From NCBI GenBank assembly GCA_005880175.1, contig VBJR01000043.1:13982-29441 (forward strand): a stretch of DNA of 15,460 bases. The letters are read 5' to 3'. This document shows, piece by piece, positions 1 through 6,895 of this stretch (its first letter is position 1; each line of letters starts with the position of its first letter). The notes beneath the pieces are model-generated. The model searched no databases, was not told where the DNA came from, and was given only the letters and a program-made list of their open reading frames with translations. Both the position numbers and the translations under genes were made by a program. This DNA comes from Chloroflexota bacterium (GTDB taxonomy: Bacteria; Chloroflexota; Dormibacteria; Dormibacterales; Dormibacteraceae).

Positions 1-33
1 AGGTGAGTTGCCGCCGCCGTTCGGTGCCGGCGA

Positions 34-53
34 TACCCTGGAGGCACAGGAGG
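34..53 (+). promoter_or_regulatory. Possible -10 box and Shine-Dalgarno of the Hsp20-Lon operon
   Basis: TACCCT at 34-39 fits the TANNNT -10 form used elsewhere in this window. A strong AGGAGG lies at 48-53. From the end of this site to the ATG at 76 is 22 bases, which is long; a CTG in the same frame at 67 leaves 13 bases. A GTG at 53 opens only a five-codon frame (stop at 68-70). No CIRCE or HAIR-type heat-shock operator is visible in the few bases before it. Confidence 0.35.
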
Positions 54-75
54 TGAGCACGCCACGCTGATCTGG

Positions 76-456
76 ATGCGGCAGCCGGTGCGGGCCGGCA
101 GCTTCGAGGACGAGCCCGTGGGGCCGGACGTCGAGTGGCAGCCCGCGCTCGACATCTACGAGGCCACTGACAGCTTCCTCCTGGTGTTCGCCCTGCCGGG
201 CGTCCGGCCCCAGGACGTGGAGGCGATGCTGGTGAGCCGGTCGTTCGTCGTCACGGGGACCCGGCACGTGCCCCTGCCGGCCGGGGTCCGGGCCCACCTG
301 ATCGAGTCGGCGCGGGGCTACTTCGAGCGCCGGGTCCGCCTCCCCGGCAACGCCGACCTGACCGGCCTGCGCACGGAGCTGACGAACGGGCAGCTCCTCG
401 TCGAGATCCCCAAGCGGCGGACGGGCACGGTTCGGGTCCGGGTGACGACGGCGTGA
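76..456 (+). CDS. Hsp20 / alpha-crystallin family small heat-shock protein
   Basis: This is a small heat-shock protein, an ATP-independent holdase that keeps unfolding proteins soluble in the cytoplasm. The 126 residues are mostly one alpha-crystallin domain: the strand segment ending in LPGV (about residues 39-42), a G-Y-F-E-R-R motif before 'VRLP' (about 81-89), and the C-terminal NGQLLVEIPK signature (about 104-113), equivalent to the family's conserved G-x-L stretch. N- and C-terminal arms are short, so the protein is slightly below usual length. The start is uncertain: ATG 76 is far from the AGGAGG at 48-53, and an in-frame CTG at 67 would add three residues (L-I-W) similar to the start of many Hsp20s. 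Its stop overlaps the start of lon in a GTGA, so the two are translationally coupled and likely one heat-stress operon. Confidence 0.88.
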   Translation: MRQPVRAGSFEDEPVGPDVEWQPALDIYEATDSFLLVFALPGVRPQDVEAMLVSRSFVVTGTRHVPLPAGVRAHLIESARGYFERRVRLPGNADLTGLRTELTNGQLLVEIPKRRTGTVRVRVTTA

Positions 457-2426
457 CCGACGCTCCGGCCCAGCCGGGGCCGACCGAGAGCACGCTGCCC
501 GCGCTGGTCATGCCCACCGTGGTCGTGTTCCCCGGCCTGCTCGCCGCGCTGCTCGTGCAGGAGCCCGGCCAGTCGGCGGCGGTGGAGGCCGCGGCCACCC
601 GGAACACCCCCCTGGCCCTGTTCCTGGCCGCCGGGAGCCAGGAACGGGGAGAGGGCATCGAGTCCGCCGCGGAGATGGGCGTCAGCGCCCGGATCGCCCG
701 CCTGGTGCGCCTGCCGGCCGGCCCGATCCAGCTGTTCCTGCAGGGCGCCGCCCGCGTCCGCCGCAGGGCGGTCGGCCAGCGTGAGCCCTTCCCGGAGGTG
801 GTCGTCGAGATCGTCCGGCCGCCCCAGGTGCCGGCGATGGGCAACCCGCTCCGGGAGGCCGTGATCAACAGCCTGCGCGCCGTCGCGGCGACCTCGCCGA
901 CGATCTCGGACGAGGTCGTGCTGCTGGCGGCCAACGCCAGCGACGCCGGCGATCTGGCGGACGTGGTGGGCGCGACGATCGAGCTGCCGCCCGAGCAGCG
1001 GCAGCGACTGCTGGAGACGATCGACCCGATCCCCCGCCTGGAGCTGGCGCTCGAGCTGTGCGAGGAGCGGCGGCGCTACCTGGAGGTCTCGCAGCAGATC
1101 CGGGAGCAGGTCGGCGCCCGCGCCGGCCGCCAGCAGCGGGAACAGCTCCTGCGCGAGCAGCTGGCCGCGATCCAGCGCGAGCTGGGCGAGCTGGACCCGC
1201 AGCAGGCCGAGGTGGACGCGCTGCGCCGCGAGCTGGCGGCGAAGGAGCTGCCCGAGGAGGTTCGCCGGGAGGTGGACCGCGAGCTCTCCCGGCTGGCGGC
1301 GATCAACCCGGCATCGCCCGAGTACGCGATCGTCCGCACCCGCCTGGACTGGATCCAGAACCTGCCCTGGGCGCCGCCGCCGCCCGACAGCATCGACCTG
1401 GCGCAGGCGCGCGCGGTCCTGGACGAGGATCACTACGGCCTGGACCAGATCAAGGACCGGATCATCGACTACCTGGCCGTCACCAAGCTCCGGGGCGGGA
1501 TCCGGGGGCCGATCCTCTGCCTGGTCGGGCCGCCCGGCGTCGGCAAGACGTCGTTGGGGCAGTCGATCGCCCGCGCGCTGGCCCGCCCGTTCGTGCGCGC
1601 CTCGCTGGGTGGGATCCGCGACGAGGCCGACATCCGCGGCCACCGGCGGACGTACGTCGGCGCGCTGCCCGGCCGGATCATCCAGGGCATGCGGCGCGCC
1701 GGCAGCCGGAACCCGGTGTTCATGCTCGACGAGGTGGACAAGCTGGGCGTCAGCCTCCAGGGCGACCCCTCGGCCGCCCTCCTGGAGGTGCTCGACCCGG
1801 CGCAGAACAACACGTTCGTCGACGGCTACCTCGACGTGCCGTACGACCTGAGCCGCGTCTTCTTCATCTGCACCGCCAACCTGCTGGACACGATCCCGGG
1901 CCCGCTCGTGGACCGGATGGAGGTCATCCAGCTGGCCGGCTACACCGACCAGGAGAAGCGCGAGATCGCGCGCCGGCACCTGCTCCCCAGGCAGATGGCC
2001 GAGCACGGGCTGCCGGAGGGCGCCGTGCGCGTCGACGACGAGGTGCTGACGGCGCTGGTCCGGGGCTGGACCCGGGAGGCCGGCGTCCGGCAGCTCGAGC
2101 GCCAGCTGGCCGCGATCTGCCGCAAGCTGGCCCGGCGCCGCGCCTCCGGCGACGAGTCGCCCGTCGAGGTCACCGTGGAGATGCTGACCGAGTGGCTGGG
2201 CCCGCCCCGCCTCGATGACGACCTGCTGGAGGAGGAGACCGTGGGCGCCGCCACCGGCCTGGCCTGGACGCCGGTCGGCGGCGACGTCCTGACGGTGGAG
2301 GCCAGCGTCGTGCCGGGCAGCGGGCAGCTCACGCTGACCGGCCAGCTCGGCAGCGTCATGCAGGAGTCGGCCCGCGCGGCCATCACGTACGCCCGCAGCC
2401 GGGCCGACGAGCTTCGGCGGGGGTGA
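453..2426 (+). CDS. lon: Lon protease, N-terminal and AAA+ part; proteolytic domain broken by deletion/frameshift
   Basis: Lon is the cytoplasmic ATP-dependent serine protease that unfolds and degrades damaged proteins. This frame of 657 residues holds the N-terminal substrate-binding domain (about 15-200), the long helical linker (about 200-290), and the AAA+ module: Walker A GPPGVGKT at 359-366, Walker B FMLDEVDK at 423-430, sensor-1 Asn 476 and Arg 541 in 'TREAGVRQLER'. The protease domain starts near 590 and reads normally to 'ARSRADEL' (about 647-654), then reaches a TGA after three more residues. In the family about 26 residues, including the PKDGP block, lie between this point and the catalytic Ser. 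Here they are absent, and the Ser codon (TCG, 2414-2416, followed by A-G-V-T) is in another frame. Family length is about 770-820. The start is GTG at 453 in a GTGA overlap with hsp20. As written the product would be an ATPase without protease activity; assembly error is the main alternative. Confidence 0.9.
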   Translation: MTDAPAQPGPTESTLPALVMPTVVVFPGLLAALLVQEPGQSAAVEAAATRNTPLALFLAAGSQERGEGIESAAEMGVSARIARLVRLPAGPIQLFLQGAARVRRRAVGQREPFPEVVVEIVRPPQVPAMGNPLREAVINSLRAVAATSPTISDEVVLLAANASDAGDLADVVGATIELPPEQRQRLLETIDPIPRLELALELCEERRRYLEVSQQIREQVGARAGRQQREQLLREQLAAIQRELGELDPQQAEVDALRRELAAKELPEEVRREVDRELSRLAAINPASPEYAIVRTRLDWIQNLPWAPPPPDSIDLAQARAVLDEDHYGLDQIKDRIIDYLAVTKLRGGIRGPILCLVGPPGVGKTSLGQSIARALARPFVRASLGGIRDEADIRGHRRTYVGALPGRIIQGMRRAGSRNPVFMLDEVDKLGVSLQGDPSAALLEVLDPAQNNTFVDGYLDVPYDLSRVFFICTANLLDTIPGPLVDRMEVIQLAGYTDQEKREIARRHLLPRQMAEHGLPEGAVRVDDEVLTALVRGWTREAGVRQLERQLAAICRKLARRRASGDESPVEVTVEMLTEWLGPPRLDDDLLEEETVGAATGLAWTPVGGDVLTVEASVVPGSGQLTLTGQLGSVMQESARAAITYARSRADELRRG

Positions 2427-2728
2427 CGCTCACGACCGCCGTGATCTCCGCCGCGACCGGGCGGCCCGTGGACCGGCGCTGGGCGATGACCGGCGAGGTC
2501 ACGCTGCGCGGACTGGTGCTGCCGGTCGGCGGCATCAAGGAGAAGGTGCTCGCGGCCGACCGCCTGGGCCTGAAGGGCGTGATCCTGCCGTCGCGCAACG
2601 AGCGGGACCTGCGAGACGTCCCGACCGACGCGCGGGAGCGGCTGCAGTGGCGGATGGCCGACCGGGTCGAGCAGGTCCTGGAGGTGGTGCTGCGGCCCCG
2701 CCAGGAGGCGGCCGCGGCGCTGGCCTGA
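2423..2728 (+). pseudogene. lon: Lon protease, detached C-terminal end of the proteolytic domain
   Basis: This 101-residue frame continues the Lon protease domain in the -1 frame relative to the upstream part. It reads 'TTAVISAATGRPV', then 'AMTGEVTLRG' and 'LPVGGIKEKVLAA', where the second Lys (residue 41, codon 2543-2545) is the catalytic Lys of the Ser-Lys dyad. The out-of-frame TCG at 2414-2416 lies exactly 43 codons before it, which equals the Ser679-Lys722 spacing of E. coli Lon, so the dyad was once intact. A GTG at 2423 overlaps the upstream TGA in a GTGA, so re-initiation is conceivable, but such a product lacks the Ser. A -1 slip on the five-G run at 2419-2423 would join the frames, again without the Ser and without the missing 26 residues. 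Best read as the broken 3' end of lon. Confidence 0.85.
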
Positions 2729-2765
2729 CAAGCGCCGCCGACATCTGCGCCGGCCCGGGCCGCCC

Positions 2766-2777
2766 TACCATGGCCTC
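2766..2777 (+). promoter_or_regulatory. -10 box TACCAT directly before the CoxL-like start (leaderless type)
   Basis: TACCAT at 2766-2771 is followed by a 6-base spacer and the ATG at 2778. A transcript starting 6-8 bases after the box would begin at or next to the start codon, so translation would be leaderless; no Shine-Dalgarno is present. The same box and spacing precede the gene at 10839. Confidence 0.5.
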
Positions 2778-4625
2778 ATGCCCGGCTCGATCCTCGGAAC
2801 TCGTGTCACCCGCGTGGAGGACCCCGATCTCATCACCGGCCACGGCCGGTACGTGGGCGACATCCACCCCGACCGCCTCGCGTACCTCGCGTTCGTGCGC
2901 TCGCCCATCGCCCACGGCCGATTGCGTGGGATCGACGCGGCGGCCGCCCTCGCCCACCCGGGCGTGATCGCGGTCCTGACCGCCGCCGATCTCGGCATCC
3001 CGCCCTTCCACGGGTTCATGGTCCTGAACGAGCGCTGCGCGCGGCCCCCGCTGGCGGAGGGGAAGGTCCGGTTCGCCGGCGAGCCGGTCGCGATCGTGGT
3101 CGCCGAGACGCCGGGGGCCGCCGAGGACGCGGCCGAGCTGGTGGCGATCGACGTCGACCCGCTGCCTGCCGTGACGGACCCCGAGCTGGCGCTCGCGCCG
3201 GACGCGCCGCTCCAGTTCGAGTCGCTGGGCAGCAACCTGGCCGCCGGGGAGCGCGACGCCGACGGGGACGACGTGCTGCACGGGGCGGCCGTCGTCGTCC
3301 GGGCGCGGATGGTCAACCAGCGCGTGGCCGTGGCGCCGATGGAGGGGAACGCGATCACGGTCGTGCCCGGCGACGACGGCCGCGGCCACGACCTGACGAT
3401 CTACGTCTCCACGCAGATGCCACACGGGCTGCGCGACCGGGCCGCCGAGGTCCTGAGCCTGCCCGCCGAGGGCATCCGCGTGGTGACGCCGGACGTGGGC
3501 GGCGGGTTCGGCGGCAAGGCGGGCCTGAGCGCCGAGCACGCGGCCGTCATCGCCGCGGCGCGCCGCGTGGGCCGCCCGCTCTCGTGGGTGGAGACGCGGA
3601 CCGAGAACCTGATGACGATGCACGGCCGGGGCCAGGTCCAGTACGTGGAGCTGGGCCTGGACGGCGACGGCCGCATCACCGGGCTCCGCTGCCGGATCGT
3701 CGGCGACTCGGGCGCGTACGCCGGCTTCGGCGGCGCCCTGCCGATCGGGTCCACGCGCCTGATGGCCCAGGGCACGTACCGCATCCCGCGGATCTCGTAC
3801 GACGTCGCGACGGCGCTGACGAACACCGCCCCGATGGGCGCGTTCCGCGGCGCCGGCCGCCCGGAGGCGGCCGAGATGCTGGAGCGCGTCATGGACATCG
3901 CCGCCGATGAGCTGGGCATCGACCCGGTGGAGATCCGGCGGCGGAACCTGCTGCGGCCCGACGAGCTGCCGCTGGTCACGCTGACCGGCGCCGCCTACGA
4001 CTCCGGCGACTACCCGACGGCGCTGGACGAGGCGGTGCGCCTGGCCGGCTACGACGCGCTCCGGGCCGAGCAGGCCGCGCGCCGCGAGGGGGGCGACCGC
4101 CGGGTGCTCGGGATCGGCGTCTCGTGCTACGTCGAGGTGACCGGCGGGCAGGGCGAGGAGTACGGGCACGTGGAGATCCACGAGGACGGCGGCGCGACCG
4201 TCTCGGCCGGCACGTCCGGGCACGGCCAGGGCCACGCGACCGCGTTCGGCATGATCGTCGCCGAGCAGGGGGCTCGCGGTCGCTGCAGCTGGCGGGCAGC
4301 GCGGTGCGAGCGGCGGCCCTGTCGGTGCTCGACCAGGCCCGCGAGCTGGCTGGCGAGCTGCTGGAGGCGAGCCCGGCTGACATCGTCGCCACCGGCGACG
4401 GCCGGGTCGGGGTCGTGGGGTCGCCGGCGCGGGCGATCGGCTGGGGCGAGCTGGCGGAGGCGGCGGGCGCCCGCGGCCGGCCGCTCGCGGCGGCGGCGGA
4501 CTTCCACCAGGACGGGGCGACGTTCCCGTTCGGCGCCCACGTGGCCGTGGTCGAGGTGGACCTCGACACGGGCGCCGTGCGCGCCCTGCGCCACGTCGCG
4601 GTGGACGACTGCGGCCGGGTCCTGA
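2778..4625 (+). CDS. Xanthine dehydrogenase / form II CoxL-like molybdopterin large subunit, N-terminal part (frameshifted)
   Basis: This is the molybdopterin-binding large subunit of the xanthine dehydrogenase / aerobic CO dehydrogenase family, which hydroxylates small carbonyl or heterocyclic substrates. Visible are the N-terminal a/b hammerhead domain (about residues 1-120, with 'GRYVGDI' near the start), the cofactor segment 'DVGGGFGGK' (near 240), and the active-site loop GAFRGAGR (near 355). Form I CO dehydrogenases carry AYXCSFR in that loop, so CO is unlikely to be the substrate. Family homology stops at residue 497 (base 4268, '...GMIVAEQ'). The remaining 118 residues are an arginine-rich out-of-frame tail, and the true continuation lies in another frame from about 4271. 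Roughly 25 residues expected at the break are missing. The FAD (CoxM-like) and 2Fe-2S (CoxS-like) subunit genes that normally neighbour this gene are not in the window. The start ATG follows a TACCAT box. Confidence 0.85.
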   Translation: MPGSILGTRVTRVEDPDLITGHGRYVGDIHPDRLAYLAFVRSPIAHGRLRGIDAAAALAHPGVIAVLTAADLGIPPFHGFMVLNERCARPPLAEGKVRFAGEPVAIVVAETPGAAEDAAELVAIDVDPLPAVTDPELALAPDAPLQFESLGSNLAAGERDADGDDVLHGAAVVVRARMVNQRVAVAPMEGNAITVVPGDDGRGHDLTIYVSTQMPHGLRDRAAEVLSLPAEGIRVVTPDVGGGFGGKAGLSAEHAAVIAAARRVGRPLSWVETRTENLMTMHGRGQVQYVELGLDGDGRITGLRCRIVGDSGAYAGFGGALPIGSTRLMAQGTYRIPRISYDVATALTNTAPMGAFRGAGRPEAAEMLERVMDIAADELGIDPVEIRRRNLLRPDELPLVTLTGAAYDSGDYPTALDEAVRLAGYDALRAEQAARREGGDRRVLGIGVSCYVEVTGGQGEEYGHVEIHEDGGATVSAGTSGHGQGHATAFGMIVAEQGARGRCSWRAARCERRPCRCSTRPASWLASCWRRARLTSSPPATAGSGSWGRRRGRSAGASWRRRRAPAAGRSRRRRTSTRTGRRSRSAPTWPWSRWTSTRAPCAPCATSRWTTAAGS

Positions 4626-5074
4626 ACCCGCTGCTCGTGACCGGCCAGCAGCACGGCGGGATCGCCCAGGGGCTGGCGCAGGCCCTGCTCGAGGAGGTGG
4701 CGTACGACGGCGAGGGGAGCCCGCTGACGGCCGGCTTCATCGACTACGGCATGCCGAGCGCGGCCGAGATGCCGGCCGTGGAGACGGCCAACACGGAGAC
4801 GCCGACCCCGCTGAACCCGCTGGGCGCGAAGGGCATCGGCGAGTCCGGGACGGTCGGCTCGACGCCGGCGGTGCACAACGCGGTCGTGGACGCGCTGTCC
4901 CACCTGGGCGTGCGCCACGTGGACATGCCGTGCACACCCGACCGGGTCTGGCGCGCGATCCGCGCGGCGGCCGAGGGCGGCGGCGCCCCGCTCTGGCGCG
5001 ACCCGCCGGCGGCGCTGGCCGGCGTGCCGCTGCGGGGTGCCGAACGACCGGAGGCGGCCGGGGCCGAGATCTGA
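4271..5074 (+). pseudogene. CoxL-like molybdopterin subunit, C-terminal part in a shifted frame
   Basis: From 4271 this frame reads 'GSRSLQLAGSAVRAAA', which is where the family sequence resumes after the break in the upstream part. It continues to the stop at 5074 with the second cofactor domain: 'DDCGRVLNPLLVTGQQHGG', typical of the family, then 'GAKGIGESG' (about 4825-4851), whose Glu is the family's conserved active-site base. About 267 residues are present, the expected amount to complete a subunit of about 770-790 residues. The open frame extends upstream to 4124, but that stretch overlaps the N-terminal part in a different frame and looks like non-coding arginine-rich translation. There is no clear Shine-Dalgarno for independent expression. 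Together with 2778-4268 it forms one gene interrupted by a short out-of-frame deletion. Confidence 0.82.
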
Positions 5075-5081
5075 CCGGACG

Positions 5082-5098
5082 GCGGTCACGAGGACCGC
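5082..5098. terminator. Hairpin between convergent genes (CoxL-like / DksA-like)
   Basis: GCGGTC (5082-5087), loop of 5 bases, GACCGC (5093-5098): a perfect 6-bp stem in the 28-base gap between two convergent stop codons (5074 and 5103). It could end transcription from both sides. There is no T-run on either strand, so intrinsic termination is only a guess. Confidence 0.4.
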
Positions 5099-5102
5099 GT
5101 CG

Positions 5103-5456
5103 TCAGGTCGTCTCGGGGTCCCGTTCGTCGGCCAGGGTCGTCGCCCAGGGGACCACCTCCAGCCGCTCGATCGGGATCGGCTTGCCCGACACCTCGCTGG
5201 TGCCGTAGGTCCCCTCGTCCATGCGCGCCTGGGCCCGGTCGATCCGCTCCAGGGTGTCCCGGTCCAGGTCCTCCTCGATCATGACCTGGTCCCGCTCCCG
5301 GGCCATCGTCCCCTTGTCCGCCTCGTCCACCGGCTCGTCCGCCTCGGGCACGGTGGCCCGGATCCGCTCGACCCGGTTCGCCGTGCGCGCCTCGATCGCG
5401 GCCCGCTCCTGGAGGAGCAGGGCGCGGAAATGCTCCACCTGCTTGCGCGTCAGCAC
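5103..5456 (-). CDS. DksA/TraR-like protein without zinc-finger cysteines
   Basis: This 117-residue protein has the DksA/TraR layout: a long N-terminal helical hairpin (about 1-75, rich in Glu, Arg and Asp) and a C-terminal segment 'GTYGTSEVSGKPIPIERLE' (about 82-100) then 'VPWAT'. Family members act on RNA polymerase through its secondary channel, or are short unknown zinc-finger proteins. In the family this segment reads C-x-x-C followed by a second C-x-x-C. Here the first pair is Ser87/Ser90 and the second pair is also gone (residues 107-111 are T-L-A-D-E), so the protein has no Cys and cannot bind zinc in the usual way, although the surrounding G-K-P-I-P-x-x-R-L-E is kept. The start is GTG at 5456 (GTG at 5458 is out of frame). 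A TAGCAT box lies 7 bases upstream, which suggests transcription independent of the operon upstream. Confidence 0.8.
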   Translation of the reverse strand: MLTRKQVEHFRALLLQERAAIEARTANRVERIRATVPEADEPVDEADKGTMARERDQVMIEEDLDRDTLERIDRAQARMDEGTYGTSEVSGKPIPIERLEVVPWATTLADERDPETT

Positions 5457-5469
5457 ACCTTCGATGCTA
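5457..5469 (-). promoter_or_regulatory. -10 box TAGCAT before the DksA-like gene
   Basis: On the minus strand TAGCAT occupies 5469-5464, with 7 bases to the GTG start at 5456. It sits in the 24-base gap after the metallo-hydrolase stop. The sequence AAGG is nearby, but the layout matches the leaderless starts seen before 2778 and 10839. Confidence 0.45.
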
Positions 5470-5480
5470 CGCGACGCCGG

Positions 5481-6437
5481 TCACCGGCCGGCCGGCTGCC
5501 GGCGCCGGTCCCACTCGGCCATCTCGGCCAGGACCTCGGGGGCGGTGGCGCGCTCGGCGCCCGAGTACCCGCGGTACAGGGTCCGGACGTTGGCCACCAT
5601 CCGTTCGGCCTCGCCCCAGCTCGCGAAGTCGGCCAGGGAGATGTCCAGCGCGGCGTCCATCACGCTCATGCCGGCGTCGAAGCGGGCCCGGGCCTCCCGG
5701 TCCAGGTACGTCAGGTAGTCGCGCATCGCCGTCACCGCCCGCTTGTCGGTGACCGGCCCGTGGCCCGGTACCACTGTGTCCACGTCGAGCTCCAGCACGA
5801 GCTCGAGCGCGCGCACCCAGTTCTCGACCGGGCCCTCCCACATGATCGGGTGGCTGCCGGCGAACAGGATGTCGGCGGTGTAGACGACGCGGTCGGCCGG
5901 GACGACCACGATCGTGTCGCCCCGCGTGTGCGCCGGACCGACCTCGACCAGCCGGACCTGCTTGGCGCCCACGGTGAGCGTCAGCTCGCCGTCGAACGTC
6001 TCGGTCGGGAGGCTGAGCTCGATGCCGTCGAACTCGAACGGCCCGAAGATGCGCTCCAGGAACTCGCCCAGCGGGCCCATCTGCGGCGCCTGGCGCATCA
6101 GGGCGGCCAGCAGCATCGGCGGGACCTCGGACATCTCCTCGGCGGTCGCGCGCGTGGCGACGATCCGGACGCCGGGCAGGAGTTCGTTGCCGAACGTGTG
6201 GTCGCCGTTGGCGTGGCTGTTCACGAGCGTGGTGATGGACGCGCCGGCCGGCAGGACGCGGCCGTACGCGTCCAGCAGCTCGCGCGTGAGCCGGAGGTCG
6301 AACAGCGTGTCCACGACCAGCGCCTGGTCGCCGTCGACGACCAGGCCGGAGTTGCTCCACCCCCAGGAGCCGTCGTGCTGCACGTACGCGTAGGCGCCGC
6401 CGCCGACCTGGCGCAGCTGCTTCGGGACGTCGGTCAT
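5481..6437 (-). CDS. Metallo-beta-lactamase-fold hydrolase
   Basis: A 318-residue soluble MBL-fold protein of unknown substrate. Ordered metal-site motifs are visible: 'SHANGDH' at 74-80, 'GPAHTRGD' with His170, 'YTADILF' with Asp189 and 'VVPGHGP' with His226. The first motif has Asn where the canonical H-x-H-x-D-H has its second His (Asn77); H-x-N-G-D-H variants occur in several MBL subfamilies. The closest style is the group of stand-alone MBL hydrolases annotated as hydrolases of small molecules. No signal peptide is seen. The ATG at 6437-6435 overlaps the stop of the preceding SRPBCC gene in an ATGA, so they are translationally coupled. The same frame is open upstream to 6806, but that part lies over the SRPBCC gene in another frame and is not coding. 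It is the last gene of the ArsR operon. Confidence 0.85.
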   Translation of the reverse strand: MTDVPKQLRQVGGGAYAYVQHDGSWGWSNSGLVVDGDQALVVDTLFDLRLTRELLDAYGRVLPAGASITTLVNSHANGDHTFGNELLPGVRIVATRATAEEMSEVPPMLLAALMRQAPQMGPLGEFLERIFGPFEFDGIELSLPTETFDGELTLTVGAKQVRLVEVGPAHTRGDTIVVVPADRVVYTADILFAGSHPIMWEGPVENWVRALELVLELDVDTVVPGHGPVTDKRAVTAMRDYLTYLDREARARFDAGMSVMDAALDISLADFASWGEAERMVANVRTLYRGYSGAERATAPEVLAEMAEWDRRRQPAGR

Positions 6438-6895
6438 CGGGTGGGTATAGCAGAAGGCCCCTTCTCGAACAGCGCCTTGAGGCACCGCAGGTTCTTCTTC
6501 GTCTCGCGCCGCACCGCGGCGGCCATGAGAGGAGCGCCGACCCTCGAGAAGCCGCTGGGCTCGCCCCGGTTGCGCAGCGTCATGCGCGTGGCCCCGTCGC
6601 CGGCGGTCTCCCAGGCATAGGTGGTCTCCATGGGGAACGGGCCCTGGGGCGTGCGCATCACCAGCCGCTCGCCGGGCACCAGCTCGACCACCTCGTACGT
6701 GTAGGCGAGGCGCCGGCCCAGGAAGTGGGCGACGAAGTCCATGCGGGAGCCGACGCGCACGGGCGGATCGGTCTTCCAGTCCACCGACTCGATGTTCGCG
6801 TACCACTCGGGAGCGTGGGACGGGTCCGCCGCGTACCCGGCCACCTGGTCGCGCGGGCGCTCGATCACGATCTCGGTGATGACGTCAATGGCCAT
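6434..6895 (-). CDS. SRPBCC family protein (polyketide cyclase/dehydrase-like)
   Basis: A 153-residue protein with the START/Bet v 1-like (SRPBCC) fold: a first strand 'ITEIVIERP', the helix with 'YAADPSHAPEWYANIESVDW' (about 22-41), the edge strands 'RVGSRMDFVAHFLGRRLAYTYEVVELVPGERL' and a long C-terminal helix with 'RRETKKNLRCLKALFEK' (about 129-145). Such proteins bind small hydrophobic ligands or act as cyclases or co-chaperone-like factors; the substrate cannot be read from sequence. It starts at ATG 6895, overlapping the stop of the upstream SRPBCC gene by 11 bases, and its own stop overlaps the start of the metallo-hydrolase by 4. This is the third gene of the ArsR operon, probably controlled by that regulator. 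Confidence 0.82.
   Translation of the reverse strand: MAIDVITEIVIERPRDQVAGYAADPSHAPEWYANIESVDWKTDPPVRVGSRMDFVAHFLGRRLAYTYEVVELVPGERLVMRTPQGPFPMETTYAWETAGDGATRMTLRNRGEPSGFSRVGAPLMAAAVRRETKKNLRCLKALFEKGPSAIPTR

Noticed and set aside
318..2006. Long minus-strand open frame of 562 codons opposite lon
   Set aside because: It mirrors the strongly conserved Lon frame, and its translation is low-complexity Arg/Leu/Gln/Asp typical of antisense frames in GC-rich DNA. No motif is present.
2419..2426. Programmed -1 frameshift joining the two Lon pieces
   Set aside because: A slip on the G-run would join the frames, but the product would still lack the catalytic Ser and about 26 conserved residues, so a deletion explains the data better.
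2535..4235. Minus-strand open frame of 566 codons opposite the CoxL-like gene
   Set aside because: Antisense shadow with no recognisable motif.
4269..4625. C-terminal 118 residues of the first CoxL-like frame
   Set aside because: Arg/Ser/Thr-rich out-of-frame translation beyond the break; the real continuation is in the other frame.
2778..4625. Aerobic CO dehydrogenase (form I CoxL)
   Set aside because: The active-site loop reads GAFRGAGR, not AYXCSFR, so CO oxidation is not supported.
5037..6620. Plus-strand open frame of 527 codons over the DksA-like and MBL genes
   Set aside because: Its Arg/His/Val/Gln-rich composition is the antisense image of the minus-strand genes, which have clear family motifs.
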